Source: Acidimicrobiaceae bacterium (lineage in GTDB: Bacteria > Actinomycetota > Acidimicrobiia > Acidimicrobiales > Palsa-688). Taken from it: DNA of 9,330 nucleotides. Shown here in pieces: positions 1 to 6,561 of the stretch. Position 1 is the stretch's first letter; each line of letters starts with the position of its first letter. A model generated the notes under the pieces. It was not told where the DNA came from, did not search any database, and was given only the letters and a program-made list of their open reading frames with translations. The stretch lies in contig PMHU01000012.1 of assembly GCA_003156795.1 (NCBI GenBank), forward strand, positions 2,491 through 11,820, in the 5' to 3' direction. The position numbers were made by a program, and so were the translations under genes.

Positions 1-2
1 CG

Positions 3-2249
3 GGCATCGTTCAGCGCCCGCCGCCGCCGCCCCCGTCGCTCGATGAGCGCATCGCGGCCGGCGTCCATCTCGCCGCAGCTCCCGGCCCGGCCGAGCCGTG
101 GGTCGCGCCGCGGCGCTTTCCCTTCGTACGCCAGATCGATTTCGCCGACTGTGGTGCCGCCGCACTGGCGATGATCTGCCGCGCCTTTGGCCGCAAGGTG
201 TCGCTGACCTTCATCCGTCGCGTCGCGGGCACCGGGCAGGACGGCACGAGTCTGCGCGGGATCATGCTCGCTGCCGAGGAGGCAGGCCTCGAGGGTCGCG
301 CGCTGAAGGCCTCCAAGGATAATCTCGACGAGCTCGCATTGCCGGCGATCATCCACTGGGAGGGCAACCACTGGGTCGTCGTGTACGCCGTCGAGGGGGA
401 CCGCGTGCGAATCGCCGACCCGGCCCGCGGCCTACGACGAATCAGCCGCGCCGACGTCGAGGAGAAATGGTCCGGATGGTGCGCGACCTTCCGCCCCACG
501 CCGCGATTGGACGACGCGCCGATCGATCGCCTCGATCTGACATGGCTGCTCCCGTTCGTACGCCCGTTACGCGCCAAGCTGGCGTTGGCAGCGGCGATGG
601 CGATCGTGGCAACCGGCCTGCAGCTGCTCGCGCCTGTCCTGACCCAGAAGGTCGTCGACGCTGCCGGTACGCAGAACTCCGGCCGCGTAACCCTGGTGGT
701 CGGGCTGATCGTGGCGCTGCTGTTCGTCGGCCTCGCGATCAGCCTCGCGCAGCGCCGGATGCTCGCCCGCGCGGCCGTTCGGCTCGACGGCGACACACTC
801 GATTTCGTATCCGGGCGCCTGCTCGACCTGCCACTCTCGTACTTCGAGGCACGGCGCACCGCCGACATCGAGCGTCGCCTCAACGGGCTTCGCCAGGTGC
901 GATCGCTGCTTGTCCAGGGGATCGTCGGCGGGCTGTCCGCCGTGATCCAGCTGATCGTTACGTTCGTCATCATGTTCGCCTACTCACCGATAGTGGCGGC
1001 GGTGTTCGTCGCCACGGCGCCTGTCTACGCGGGACTGATGCGCTTTTCCTCCCGTCGGTTGCGGCCCACCTTTGACGGTCTCGAGGAGGCGTACTCTCGG
1101 CATGCCGCCAAGCAGCTCGATGCAATCAAGGGCATAGAGGCCGCCAAGAGCGCCGGCGCCGAGGAAGGCATGCGGCGCGTAATCAGGAACGAATTCGCCC
1201 AACTCGCCGACCGCGTCTTCCGCAGCGACTGGGTGCTGATGTTCTATGACGCGGCCGTCCAGGTTGCGGGGTTCATGATGTTCGTGCTGTTCCTGTGGGT
1301 GGGAGCGTTGCTCGTTGCCGCGGGCAAGCTGTCGATCGGCGAGCTCGTCGCGATCAATTCGCTCGTGCTGCTCGCCAACGCGCCGATCGCGATACTGCTC
1401 GGTCTCTGGGACCAGGTCCAGCAGGGGACGGTTCTGCTCCAACGCCTGCAGGACGTGCTCGAGGCAGAGCCCGAGCAGCGTCGGGACGAGGTCGCCCCTC
1501 GGAACGTCCGGAGTCTGTCCGGTCGGATTCATCTGCGACAAGTGGGCCTCAGCTACCCAGACGCCCCCGATCGCGCCGTGCTCGACGATGTCTCGCTCGT
1601 ACTGGAAGCCGGCTCGACGCTCGGGCTCGTCGGGCGGTCTGGATCGGGCAAGTCCTCGCTCGTCCGATGTCTGGCGGGGCTGGTGATTCCGACCGCCGGC
1701 ACGGTGCTCTACGACGAGGTCGATCTACGCGAGCTCGACTGGCGCCAGCTGCGTCGGCGCATCGGCGTGGTCCTGCAAGCCCCTTACCTGTTCGACGAGA
1801 CGATCACGGCAAACATCGCGCTTGGGGAGGAGGCTCCCGACCCCGCGCTCGTACAGCGGGCTGCGGAGATCGCCGACGCAGCCGGCTTCATCGAAAACCT
1901 CGCACTCGGCTACGAAACGAAGGTCGGTGACAGCGGCATGCGGCTGTCCGGCGGACAGGCGCAGCGCGTCTGTATCGCCCGCGCGCTCTATCACGACCCG
2001 CCCGTGCTGCTTTTCGACGAGGCGACCAGCGCGCTTGACACGGAGTCCGAGGCGGCGGTGAAACGCAACCTCGACCGAGTCCTCGAGCAGCGCACGGCCG
2101 TGATCGTCGCTCATCGCCTGAGCACCATTCGCGACGCCGACACGATCGCTGTGATCGAACAGGGCCGCGTCGTCGAACATGGAAGCCATGACGAGCTGCT
2201 CGGCCGCGAAGGACTGTATTACCACCTGCACGCCAGCCAGACAGCGTGA
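3..2249 (+). CDS. C39 peptidase-containing ABC exporter, 5'-truncated by the window edge
   Basis: The visible 748 residues are a fused peptidase, membrane domain and ATPase. Such exporters cleave the leader from a double-glycine precursor peptide and export the product across the inner membrane. The frame is open to the left edge with no in-frame ATG, GTG or TTG before the C39 motif, so the ATG at 171 lies inside the domain and is not the start. The C39 triad is complete: Cys in DCG (150-152), His in GNHWVVV (369-371), Asp in ADPARG (417-419). About six membrane segments follow (roughly 540-1430). The ATPase has Walker A GRSGSGKSS (Lys at 1650-1652), a Q-loop (LQAPYLF), signature LSGGQ (1944-1958), Walker B LLFDE (2007-2021) and H-loop His (2112-2114), so it looks fully active. 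A proline run precedes the peptidase, suggesting a linker to a further N-terminal domain; a cyclic-nucleotide-binding domain occurs there in some relatives, which is inference. No precursor peptide or periplasmic adaptor gene is visible. Confidence 0.93.
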   Translation, partial: GIVQRPPPPPPSLDERIAAGVHLAAAPGPAEPWVAPRRFPFVRQIDFADCGAAALAMICRAFGRKVSLTFIRRVAGTGQDGTSLRGIMLAAEEAGLEGRALKASKDNLDELALPAIIHWEGNHWVVVYAVEGDRVRIADPARGLRRISRADVEEKWSGWCATFRPTPRLDDAPIDRLDLTWLLPFVRPLRAKLALAAAMAIVATGLQLLAPVLTQKVVDAAGTQNSGRVTLVVGLIVALLFVGLAISLAQRRMLARAAVRLDGDTLDFVSGRLLDLPLSYFEARRTADIERRLNGLRQVRSLLVQGIVGGLSAVIQLIVTFVIMFAYSPIVAAVFVATAPVYAGLMRFSSRRLRPTFDGLEEAYSRHAAKQLDAIKGIEAAKSAGAEEGMRRVIRNEFAQLADRVFRSDWVLMFYDAAVQVAGFMMFVLFLWVGALLVAAGKLSIGELVAINSLVLLANAPIAILLGLWDQVQQGTVLLQRLQDVLEAEPEQRRDEVAPRNVRSLSGRIHLRQVGLSYPDAPDRAVLDDVSLVLEAGSTLGLVGRSGSGKSSLVRCLAGLVIPTAGTVLYDEVDLRELDWRQLRRRIGVVLQAPYLFDETITANIALGEEAPDPALVQRAAEIADAAGFIENLALGYETKVGDSGMRLSGGQAQRVCIARALYHDPPVLLFDEATSALDTESEAAVKRNLDRVLEQRTAVIVAHRLSTIRDADTIAVIEQGRVVEHGSHDELLGREGLYYHLHASQTA

Positions 2250-2276
2250 CCCGGCACGGGGCGCTCACCCTTACCG

Positions 2277-2286
2277 TGGCATGCCA
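2277..2286. repeat. 10-bp palindrome between convergent genes
   Basis: The 47 nt between the exporter stop and the crotonase stop (2250-2296) contain the perfect palindrome TGGCATGCCA, extended by a partial repeat to GGCATGCCATGCC. It has no loop and no T-run, so it is not a recognisable intrinsic terminator. No other element is apparent in this gap. Confidence 0.4.
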
Positions 2287-2296
2287 TGCCTACGCC

Positions 2297-3094
2297 CTAG
2301 TCCGGATCGGTGAACTCGGGCGGCTGCTTGGCCATCCCGGCCATCACCGCGGCCAGCTGGTTCGGCGAGCCGAGCAGTCCGGCCTGGAGCTCGGCCTCGA
2401 GCGCGAGCGTCTCGTTCGCCGGCCCGCTCCAAGCCTCGTCGAACAGGCGCTTGGCGGCGCGGATCGCGTCCGGGGAACGGCCTGCGATCTCAACGGCGAG
2501 CTCCCTCGCGGCCGCGAGCGGGTCCTCGCTCAGGCGCGCGACGACCCCGAGCCGTAGCGCCTCCTCGCCGCTGAACACCCGGCCGGTGTAAGTCAGGTCC
2601 TTGGCGACCTCGATCCCGACGAGCCGCGGTAGCGTGCGGGTGATCGACATATCGGGGATCAGGCCCCATTTGATCTCCATCACCGAGAGACGCGCATCGG
2701 GGGCGGCGATCCTGATGTCGGCGCCGAGGGCGATCTGGAGACCGCCACCGAGGCAGTGTCCGTGCACGGCGGCGATCACCGGCGCCGGGACGCTCGCCCA
2801 GTCATAGCTTGCTCGCTGGAACCAGGTCGGCACACCGGCGCGTAAGCGATCGATCATCCCCGGCAGGCCGGCGGGGTCCGACATCATGCTCGTCAGATCC
2901 AGGCCGGAGCAGAAGCTCGGGCCCTCGCCGTGCAGTACCACCGCGCGAACGCCGGGCTCGCGGGTGAGCCGGTCCGCAGCGCCGATGATGCCCTCGAACA
3001 TGGCCGCGTCGAGCGCGTTGTGCTTGTCTGCGCGGGTCAAGCTGACCACCGCGACGTGGTCGGCGACCTCGATTCTGACGCGATCCGCTGCCAT
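2297..3094 (-). CDS. Crotonase/enoyl-CoA hydratase-isomerase family protein
   Basis: This 265-residue protein has the size and motifs of a single-domain crotonase, which acts on acyl-CoA thioesters in the cytoplasm. The CoA/oxyanion-hole signatures are SFCSGLDL (about residues 60-67) and HGHCLGGGLQIALGADIRIA (about 111-130). At the rat enoyl-CoA hydratase Glu144 position it has Gln120. Glu164 is matched by Glu140, and Asp148 sits 8 residues further on. Dienoyl-CoA isomerase (ECH1) uses Asp, Glu and Asp at these three positions. The enzyme is therefore unlikely to be a classical two-glutamate hydratase; an isomerase or other crotonase reaction is possible. The ATG at 3094 was chosen because the family fold begins right after it (VRIEVADHVAVVSL) and GGAA lies just upstream. 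An upstream GTG at 3145 would add 17 unconserved residues. It is convergent with the exporter and divergent from hflX. The substrate cannot be told from context. Confidence 0.88.
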   Translation of the reverse strand: MAADRVRIEVADHVAVVSLTRADKHNALDAAMFEGIIGAADRLTREPGVRAVVLHGEGPSFCSGLDLTSMMSDPAGLPGMIDRLRAGVPTWFQRASYDWASVPAPVIAAVHGHCLGGGLQIALGADIRIAAPDARLSVMEIKWGLIPDMSITRTLPRLVGIEVAKDLTYTGRVFSGEEALRLGVVARLSEDPLAAARELAVEIAGRSPDAIRAAKRLFDEAWSGPANETLALEAELQAGLLGSPNQLAAVMAGMAKQPPEFTDPD

Positions 3095-3103
3095 CGGTTC
3101 CGC

Positions 3104-3109
3104 GCAGAC
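3104..3109 (-). promoter_or_regulatory. Possible -10 element for the crotonase gene
   Basis: On the minus strand TAGTCT fits the actinobacterial -10 pattern TAnnnT and ends 9 nt before the ATG at 3094, which would give a very short leader. No convincing -35 is seen. The 100-nt divergent gap (3095-3194) shows nothing else clear. Confidence 0.25.
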
Positions 3110-3190
3110 TATTGCGTGATGGACCTGCGCTGGGCGTCGGAGCACGTTGAAATGATGCCGCGACGTGATCGGAGTGGCCTACGGCGCGGC

Positions 3191-3196
3191 TACCAT
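3191..3196 (+). promoter_or_regulatory. Possible -10 element for hflX, leaderless-type
   Basis: TACCAT fits TAnnnT and is followed by 7 nt and then a GTG (3204) in the hflX frame, the geometry of a leaderless transcript. It overlaps the ATG at 3195, so if real, translation would start at 3204 and not 3195. No good -35 lies 16-18 nt upstream and no Shine-Dalgarno precedes either start. Confidence 0.35.
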
Positions 3197-4505
3197 GGTG
3201 TACGTGCAGCGGAGCCGCCACGGGCGCACCCGGGAATCGACGGAGTCCCCCAACGGCCGCCCGACGGGCGGCCGTGCTCGTCAGCGCGCGTTCGCGATCG
3301 CGGTACTCCCTGAAGACGGCGACGCGGAGCTGATCGAGCTCCGGGAGCTGCTCAACACCGCCGGGGCCGCGGTCGTGGGGGAGCTCGTCCAGCGGCGCGA
3401 GCACCCGCACCCCAACACCTATCTCGGCTCGGGCAAGCTCGAGGAGCTGAAGGCCGAGCTCGCGGCCACCGACGCGAACCTCGTCGCCTGCGACGACGAG
3501 CTGACCCCACGCCAGGAGCGCAACCTCGAAGCGGCGCTCGGGATGCCGGTGATCGACCGGACCGCGGTGATCCTCGACATCTTCGCCCAGAACGCCCGGA
3601 CCCAAGAAGGCAAGGCCCAAGTCGAGCTGGCGCAGTTGCGCTACCGCTTACCGCGATTGCGCGGTCGCGGCCACCAGCTGTCGCAGCAAGCGGGCGGGAT
3701 CGGGACGCGAGGCCCAGGCGAGACGCAGCTCGAAGTCGACCGCCGGCGTCTGGTGCGGCGGATGAACAGGCTCGAGAGCGATCTGCGCCGCCTGACCGAG
3801 CAGCGCCGGCTCCAGCGCAAGTCGAGGCGCCGCAGCCGAGTGGCCTCGGTGTCCCTGGTCGGATACACGAATGCCGGGAAGTCCACCCTGCTCAACCAGC
3901 TGACCGACGCGGGTGTGCTCATCGAAGACCGACTGTTCGCCACCCTCGATCCTCGCACCCGCCGCTTGGAACTGCCCGGCGGCGAGGCCGTGCTCATGTC
4001 GGACACCGTCGGGTTCGTGAGGAAGCTTCCCCACCAGCTCGTGCAAGCCTTCCGCTCCACCCTCGAAGTCGTCACCGAGTCCCACCTGCTGGTTCACGTG
4101 GTCGACAGCACCAGTCCGGACCCCGAAGGCCAGATCGAAGCGGTCCGCACCGTCCTTGACGAGATAGGCGCCGGCGAGGTTGCCGAACTACTGGCCTTCA
4201 ACAAGGGCGACGCCGGTCCCGAAGCGGCCCGGCTCGCAGGTCGCCATCCGGGCTCGGTCGTCATTTCTGCTCTCACCGGCGCAGGGATACCGGACCTGCT
4301 CGCCGCGGTCGGAGACCGGTTGCGGGCGTCGGCGCAGGTGATGGATCTGGTCGTTCCCTACGATCGGGGCGACGTTCTTGCCGCGGTGCACCGCGAGGGC
4401 GAGGTCCTCGTGGAGTCGCACTCCGACGGTGCGGCCCATTTGAGGGTGCGGGTGGATGTTGTGGCCGCCGCTCGCTTTGCCGAATTCGAAGCGGGGCGGG
4501 CGTGA
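3195..4505 (+). CDS. hflX: GTPase HflX, ribosome-splitting/rescue factor
   Basis: HflX binds the 50S subunit and uses GTP to split stalled or stress-damaged ribosomes in the cytoplasm. The N-terminal HflX domain (roughly residues 40-200) contains the diagnostic glycine-rich stretch GGIGTRGPGETQLEVDRRR followed by an Arg-rich coiled-coil segment. The G domain has G1 GYTNAGKST (Lys about 229, codon 3879-3881), a G2-region Thr in LFATLDPRTR, G3 DTVGF (from 4002), G4 NKGD (from 4200) and G5 SALTG, all intact. A C-terminal alpha/beta tail (VVPYDRGDVLAAVHREGEVL) ends the protein. Length, about 436 residues, is normal. The first 40 residues are Arg-rich and poorly conserved, so the start is uncertain: GTG 3165, ATG 3195 and GTG 3204 are all in frame. 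Its TGA overlaps the GTG of dapC by 4 nt (GTGA), implying translational coupling with the lysine genes. Confidence 0.95.
   Translation: MVYVQRSRHGRTRESTESPNGRPTGGRARQRAFAIAVLPEDGDAELIELRELLNTAGAAVVGELVQRREHPHPNTYLGSGKLEELKAELAATDANLVACDDELTPRQERNLEAALGMPVIDRTAVILDIFAQNARTQEGKAQVELAQLRYRLPRLRGRGHQLSQQAGGIGTRGPGETQLEVDRRRLVRRMNRLESDLRRLTEQRRLQRKSRRRSRVASVSLVGYTNAGKSTLLNQLTDAGVLIEDRLFATLDPRTRRLELPGGEAVLMSDTVGFVRKLPHQLVQAFRSTLEVVTESHLLVHVVDSTSPDPEGQIEAVRTVLDEIGAGEVAELLAFNKGDAGPEAARLAGRHPGSVVISALTGAGIPDLLAAVGDRLRASAQVMDLVVPYDRGDVLAAVHREGEVLVESHSDGAAHLRVRVDVVAAARFAEFEAGRA
3253..3275 (+). repeat. Perfect 10-bp stem hairpin in the early hflX coding region
   Basis: ACGGCCGCCC (3253-3262) is perfectly complementary to GGGCGGCCGT (3266-3275) across a 3-nt GAC loop. 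The stem is almost all G-C. It begins about 50-60 nt into the hflX message, inside the variable N-terminal codons. There is no following T-run, so it is not a standard terminator. It may simply reflect GC-rich codons, or may influence early translation. Confidence 0.6.
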
Positions 4506-5668
4506 GCCACGGATTCGTTCCCCCGGCTTACCCCTACGACCGATTGGAAGCTGCCCGCGAAGTGGCGGCCCAGCATCCCGGCGGCGTGGTGGACCTTTCC
4601 ATTGGCACTCCGACGGATCCGCCGCCCGAAGTTGCCATGGCCGAGCTGGCTCGGATCTATGGGCTGGGCGGGGTCGCGTCTGGTGCCATGGACGCAAATG
4701 GATCGGCCCGCGGCTACCCGCCGTCGATCGGCACGCCGGAACTCCGCCGCGCCATCCAGCGGTGGACGAAGGACCGACTCGGCGCCGCCATCCCCCTCGA
4801 TGCCGTGGCGGCCTGTGTCGGCACCAAGGAGTTCGTGGCCACGCTGCCCCAGTGGCTGAAGTTGCGGAACCCCGGGCGCGACACCGTGCTCTACCCGGCC
4901 GTGTCGTACCCGACCTATGAGATGGGGGCCACCCTGGCCGGGCTTCGGGCCGTGAAGGTCCCGATGGATGAGGCCTGGCGTCTGGATCTGGGTGCGCTGT
5001 CGACGGAGGACGTGTCGCGGGCCCTGATGCTGTGGGTCAACACGCCGGGCAATCCGGCTGGAGCCCTCGACGATCTGACGAGGGCGGCCGCATGGGGTGT
5101 CGAAGCGGGAGTGCCGGTTTTCAGTGACGAGTGCTACGCCGAATTCACCTGGGAGGGCCCACCCCGAACGATCCTGGGCCACGGCTCCGGACCGGATGGA
5201 ATAGACGGGGTCGTGGCCGTTCACTCGATGTCGAAGCGGTCCAACATGGCCGGGATGCGCGTGGGTTGGTACGCCGGGGACCGCGAGCTGGTGGGCTATC
5301 TGCGGGAGGTGCGCAAGCACGCCGGCTTCATGGTGCCCGGCCCGGTCCAGGCGGCTGCGGCCGCCGCGCTGGGCGACCAGGAGCACGTGGAACAGCAGCG
5401 GGCCCGATATTGGAGCCGGCTGACCAGGGCTCGCGAGATTCTGGCCGGGATCGGCGTGGCGGCCGAGCTGCCTGAGGGTGGGTTCTACCTGTGGGCGCCG
5501 ACTCCCGACGGTGACGACTGGGCGTGGACGGACTGGTTGGCATCGAAAGGGGGCGTCTTGGTGTCGCCTGGCTCGTTCTACGGGGTGGAAGGCGCCGGCC
5601 ACGTACGCTTGGCCATGGTGGCGCCCATCGAACGCCTCGACCAGGTCGCGTCGCGCCTCGGTGTATAG
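4502..5668 (+). CDS. dapC: Succinyldiaminopimelate aminotransferase DapC (PLP, fold type I)
   Basis: This enzyme transfers an amino group from glutamate to N-succinyl-2-amino-6-ketopimelate, giving N-succinyl-LL-diaminopimelate for lysine and peptidoglycan synthesis. The 388 residues are a full-length class I/II aminotransferase. Visible motifs are DLSIGTPTDPPP near the N-terminus, NTPGNPAG (substrate/PLP-contact Asn), SDECYAEF (Asp and Tyr contacting the cofactor) and SMSKRSNMAGMRVGW with the Schiff-base Lys245 (codon 5234-5236). HVRLAMVAP near the end carries the Arg expected to bind the substrate carboxylate. The wording NMAGMRVGWYAGD resembles actinobacterial DapC. The assignment rests chiefly on dapD and dapE directly downstream, since aminotransferase specificity is hard to read from sequence alone. 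The GTG start overlaps the hflX stop; a G-rich stretch just upstream may serve as ribosome binding site. Main alternative: another class I aminotransferase recruited to the same step. Confidence 0.92.
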   Translation: MSHGFVPPAYPYDRLEAAREVAAQHPGGVVDLSIGTPTDPPPEVAMAELARIYGLGGVASGAMDANGSARGYPPSIGTPELRRAIQRWTKDRLGAAIPLDAVAACVGTKEFVATLPQWLKLRNPGRDTVLYPAVSYPTYEMGATLAGLRAVKVPMDEAWRLDLGALSTEDVSRALMLWVNTPGNPAGALDDLTRAAAWGVEAGVPVFSDECYAEFTWEGPPRTILGHGSGPDGIDGVVAVHSMSKRSNMAGMRVGWYAGDRELVGYLREVRKHAGFMVPGPVQAAAAAALGDQEHVEQQRARYWSRLTRAREILAGIGVAAELPEGGFYLWAPTPDGDDWAWTDWLASKGGVLVSPGSFYGVEGAGHVRLAMVAPIERLDQVASRLGV

Positions 5669-5671
5669 GCG

Positions 5672-5699
5672 CCGATCGGGCCTACGCGTGGGCCATCGG
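5672..5699 (+). repeat. Imperfect hairpin in the dapC-dapD gap
   Basis: CCGAT (5672-5676) pairs with ATCGG (5695-5699) and GGCC (5679-5682) pairs with GGCC (5691-5694), leaving a 2-nt bulge and an 8-nt loop. It starts 4 nt after the dapC stop. No U-tract follows, so it could be a weak terminator, an RNA-processing or stability element, or chance. Confidence 0.4.
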
Positions 5700-5718
5700 T
5701 AATGGTGACCAGTTCGGA

Positions 5719-5724
5719 TAGCGT
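5719..5724 (+). promoter_or_regulatory. dapD: Possible -10 element for dapD, leaderless-type
   Basis: TAGCGT (TAnnnT) ends 8 nt before the dapD ATG at 5733. No Shine-Dalgarno-like sequence lies at the usual distance from that ATG, which favours leaderless initiation or coupling across the gap. No clear -35 was found. Confidence 0.35.
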
Positions 5725-5732
5725 CGCTGTAC

Positions 5733-6557
5733 ATGGCTGATCTCGAGTCACAGATTCGCGAGCTGTGGGAGCGCCGAGGCAGCCTGGGCCCGTCCGACGC
5801 TGACGCCGCCGCCGTGGTTCGCTCGGCGGTCGATCTTCTCGACAGAGGCGAAGCCCGGGTGGCCGAGCTGGGCCCGGATGGTGAGCCCGTGGTGTACGAG
5901 TGGCTCAAGCAGGCGGTGCTGCTGTTGTTTCGAGTTTCTGCCCTCGATACGGTCGAAGCCGGTCCTTTCGAGTACGTCGACCGCTTGCCACTGAAGCGGG
6001 ACTATGCGGCCGCCGGTGTTCGGGTGGTGCCGGGCGCGTCGGCCAGGTGGGGGAGTTTCCTGGAGCCCGGCGTGATCATGATGCCGAGCTACGTCAACAT
6101 CGGCGCCCGGGTCGGCTCCGGAACCATGGTCGACACGTGGGCGACGGTAGGCAGTTGCGCCCAGATCGGACGCAACACCCACCTCTCCGGTGGAGTCGGC
6201 ATAGGCGGTGTGCTCGAGCCGCCTCAGGCCGCGCCCGTGTTCGTGGGCGACGAGTGTCTGATCGGCAGCCGATGCATCGTCGCTGAAGGAGCGCGCGTCG
6301 GAGACGGCGCCGTGCTGGGTGCGGGTTGCGTGCTCACCCAAACCATTCCGGTGATTGATGCGCAGACCGGAGAGGAACTGTCGCGAGGGGTGGTACCGAG
6401 CTGGTGCGTGGCGGTGCCCGCCACACGAGCGCGGCCCTACCCGGGTGGCGAGTTCGGTTTGACTTGCGTCCTGGTGGTGAAGCGCCTCGAGCCGGGTGAT
6501 CGCCACGACAAGTCCACGCTCAACGACATTCTCCGGTTGCACGGTGGCACCGTCTGA
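5733..6557 (+). CDS. dapD: Tetrahydrodipicolinate N-succinyltransferase DapD, E. coli-like form
   Basis: DapD uses succinyl-CoA to succinylate tetrahydrodipicolinate, the committed step of the succinylase branch; the family works as a trimer of left-handed beta-helices. The protein is 274 residues, the length I recall for E. coli DapD, and follows it from the N-terminus (ESQIRELWERRGSL) through VYEWLKQAVLLLFRV. The hexapeptide-repeat helix spans about residues 100-215 and contains MMPSYVNIGA, GTMVDTWATVGSCAQIG and HLSGGVGIGGVLEP, the strongest DapD signatures. The C-terminal part has the expected LTCVLVVKRLEPGDRHDKSTLNDILR. The start agrees with the E. coli N-terminus. This is not the longer mycobacterial-type DapD, which is notable next to an actinobacterial-looking dapC and dapE. 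The gap to dapC is 64 nt and the gap to dapE 4 nt, so dapD and dapE are probably cotranscribed. Confidence 0.97.
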   Translation: MADLESQIRELWERRGSLGPSDADAAAVVRSAVDLLDRGEARVAELGPDGEPVVYEWLKQAVLLLFRVSALDTVEAGPFEYVDRLPLKRDYAAAGVRVVPGASARWGSFLEPGVIMMPSYVNIGARVGSGTMVDTWATVGSCAQIGRNTHLSGGVGIGGVLEPPQAAPVFVGDECLIGSRCIVAEGARVGDGAVLGAGCVLTQTIPVIDAQTGEELSRGVVPSWCVAVPATRARPYPGGEFGLTCVLVVKRLEPGDRHDKSTLNDILRLHGGTV

Positions 6558-6561
6558 CACG

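Noticed and set aside
11..973. Long minus-strand open frame opposite the exporter
   Set aside because: Ser/Arg/Ala-rich translation without motifs, lying opposite a strongly supported peptidase/ABC gene; a GC-rich shadow frame.
2250..2296. Intrinsic terminator between the exporter and crotonase genes
   Set aside because: The palindrome has no loop and no T-run on either strand.
3147..3152. TTGAAA as a -35 for hflX
   Set aside because: The only -10-like element (TACCAT) is 38 nt downstream, far outside the allowed spacing.
2802..3620. Minus-strand open frame spanning the hflX start and the crotonase 5' region
   Set aside because: It covers conserved parts of two real genes in other frames and has no coherent domain of its own.
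4358..5908. 516-codon minus-strand open frame opposite dapC
   Set aside because: Low-complexity His/Arg/Pro-rich translation spanning parts of three well-supported genes; no recognisable domain.
6496..6561. dapE start at the upstream in-frame ATG
   Set aside because: It would overlap dapD by 62 nt and add 22 residues unlike any DapE; ATG 6562 sits neatly 4 nt after the dapD stop.
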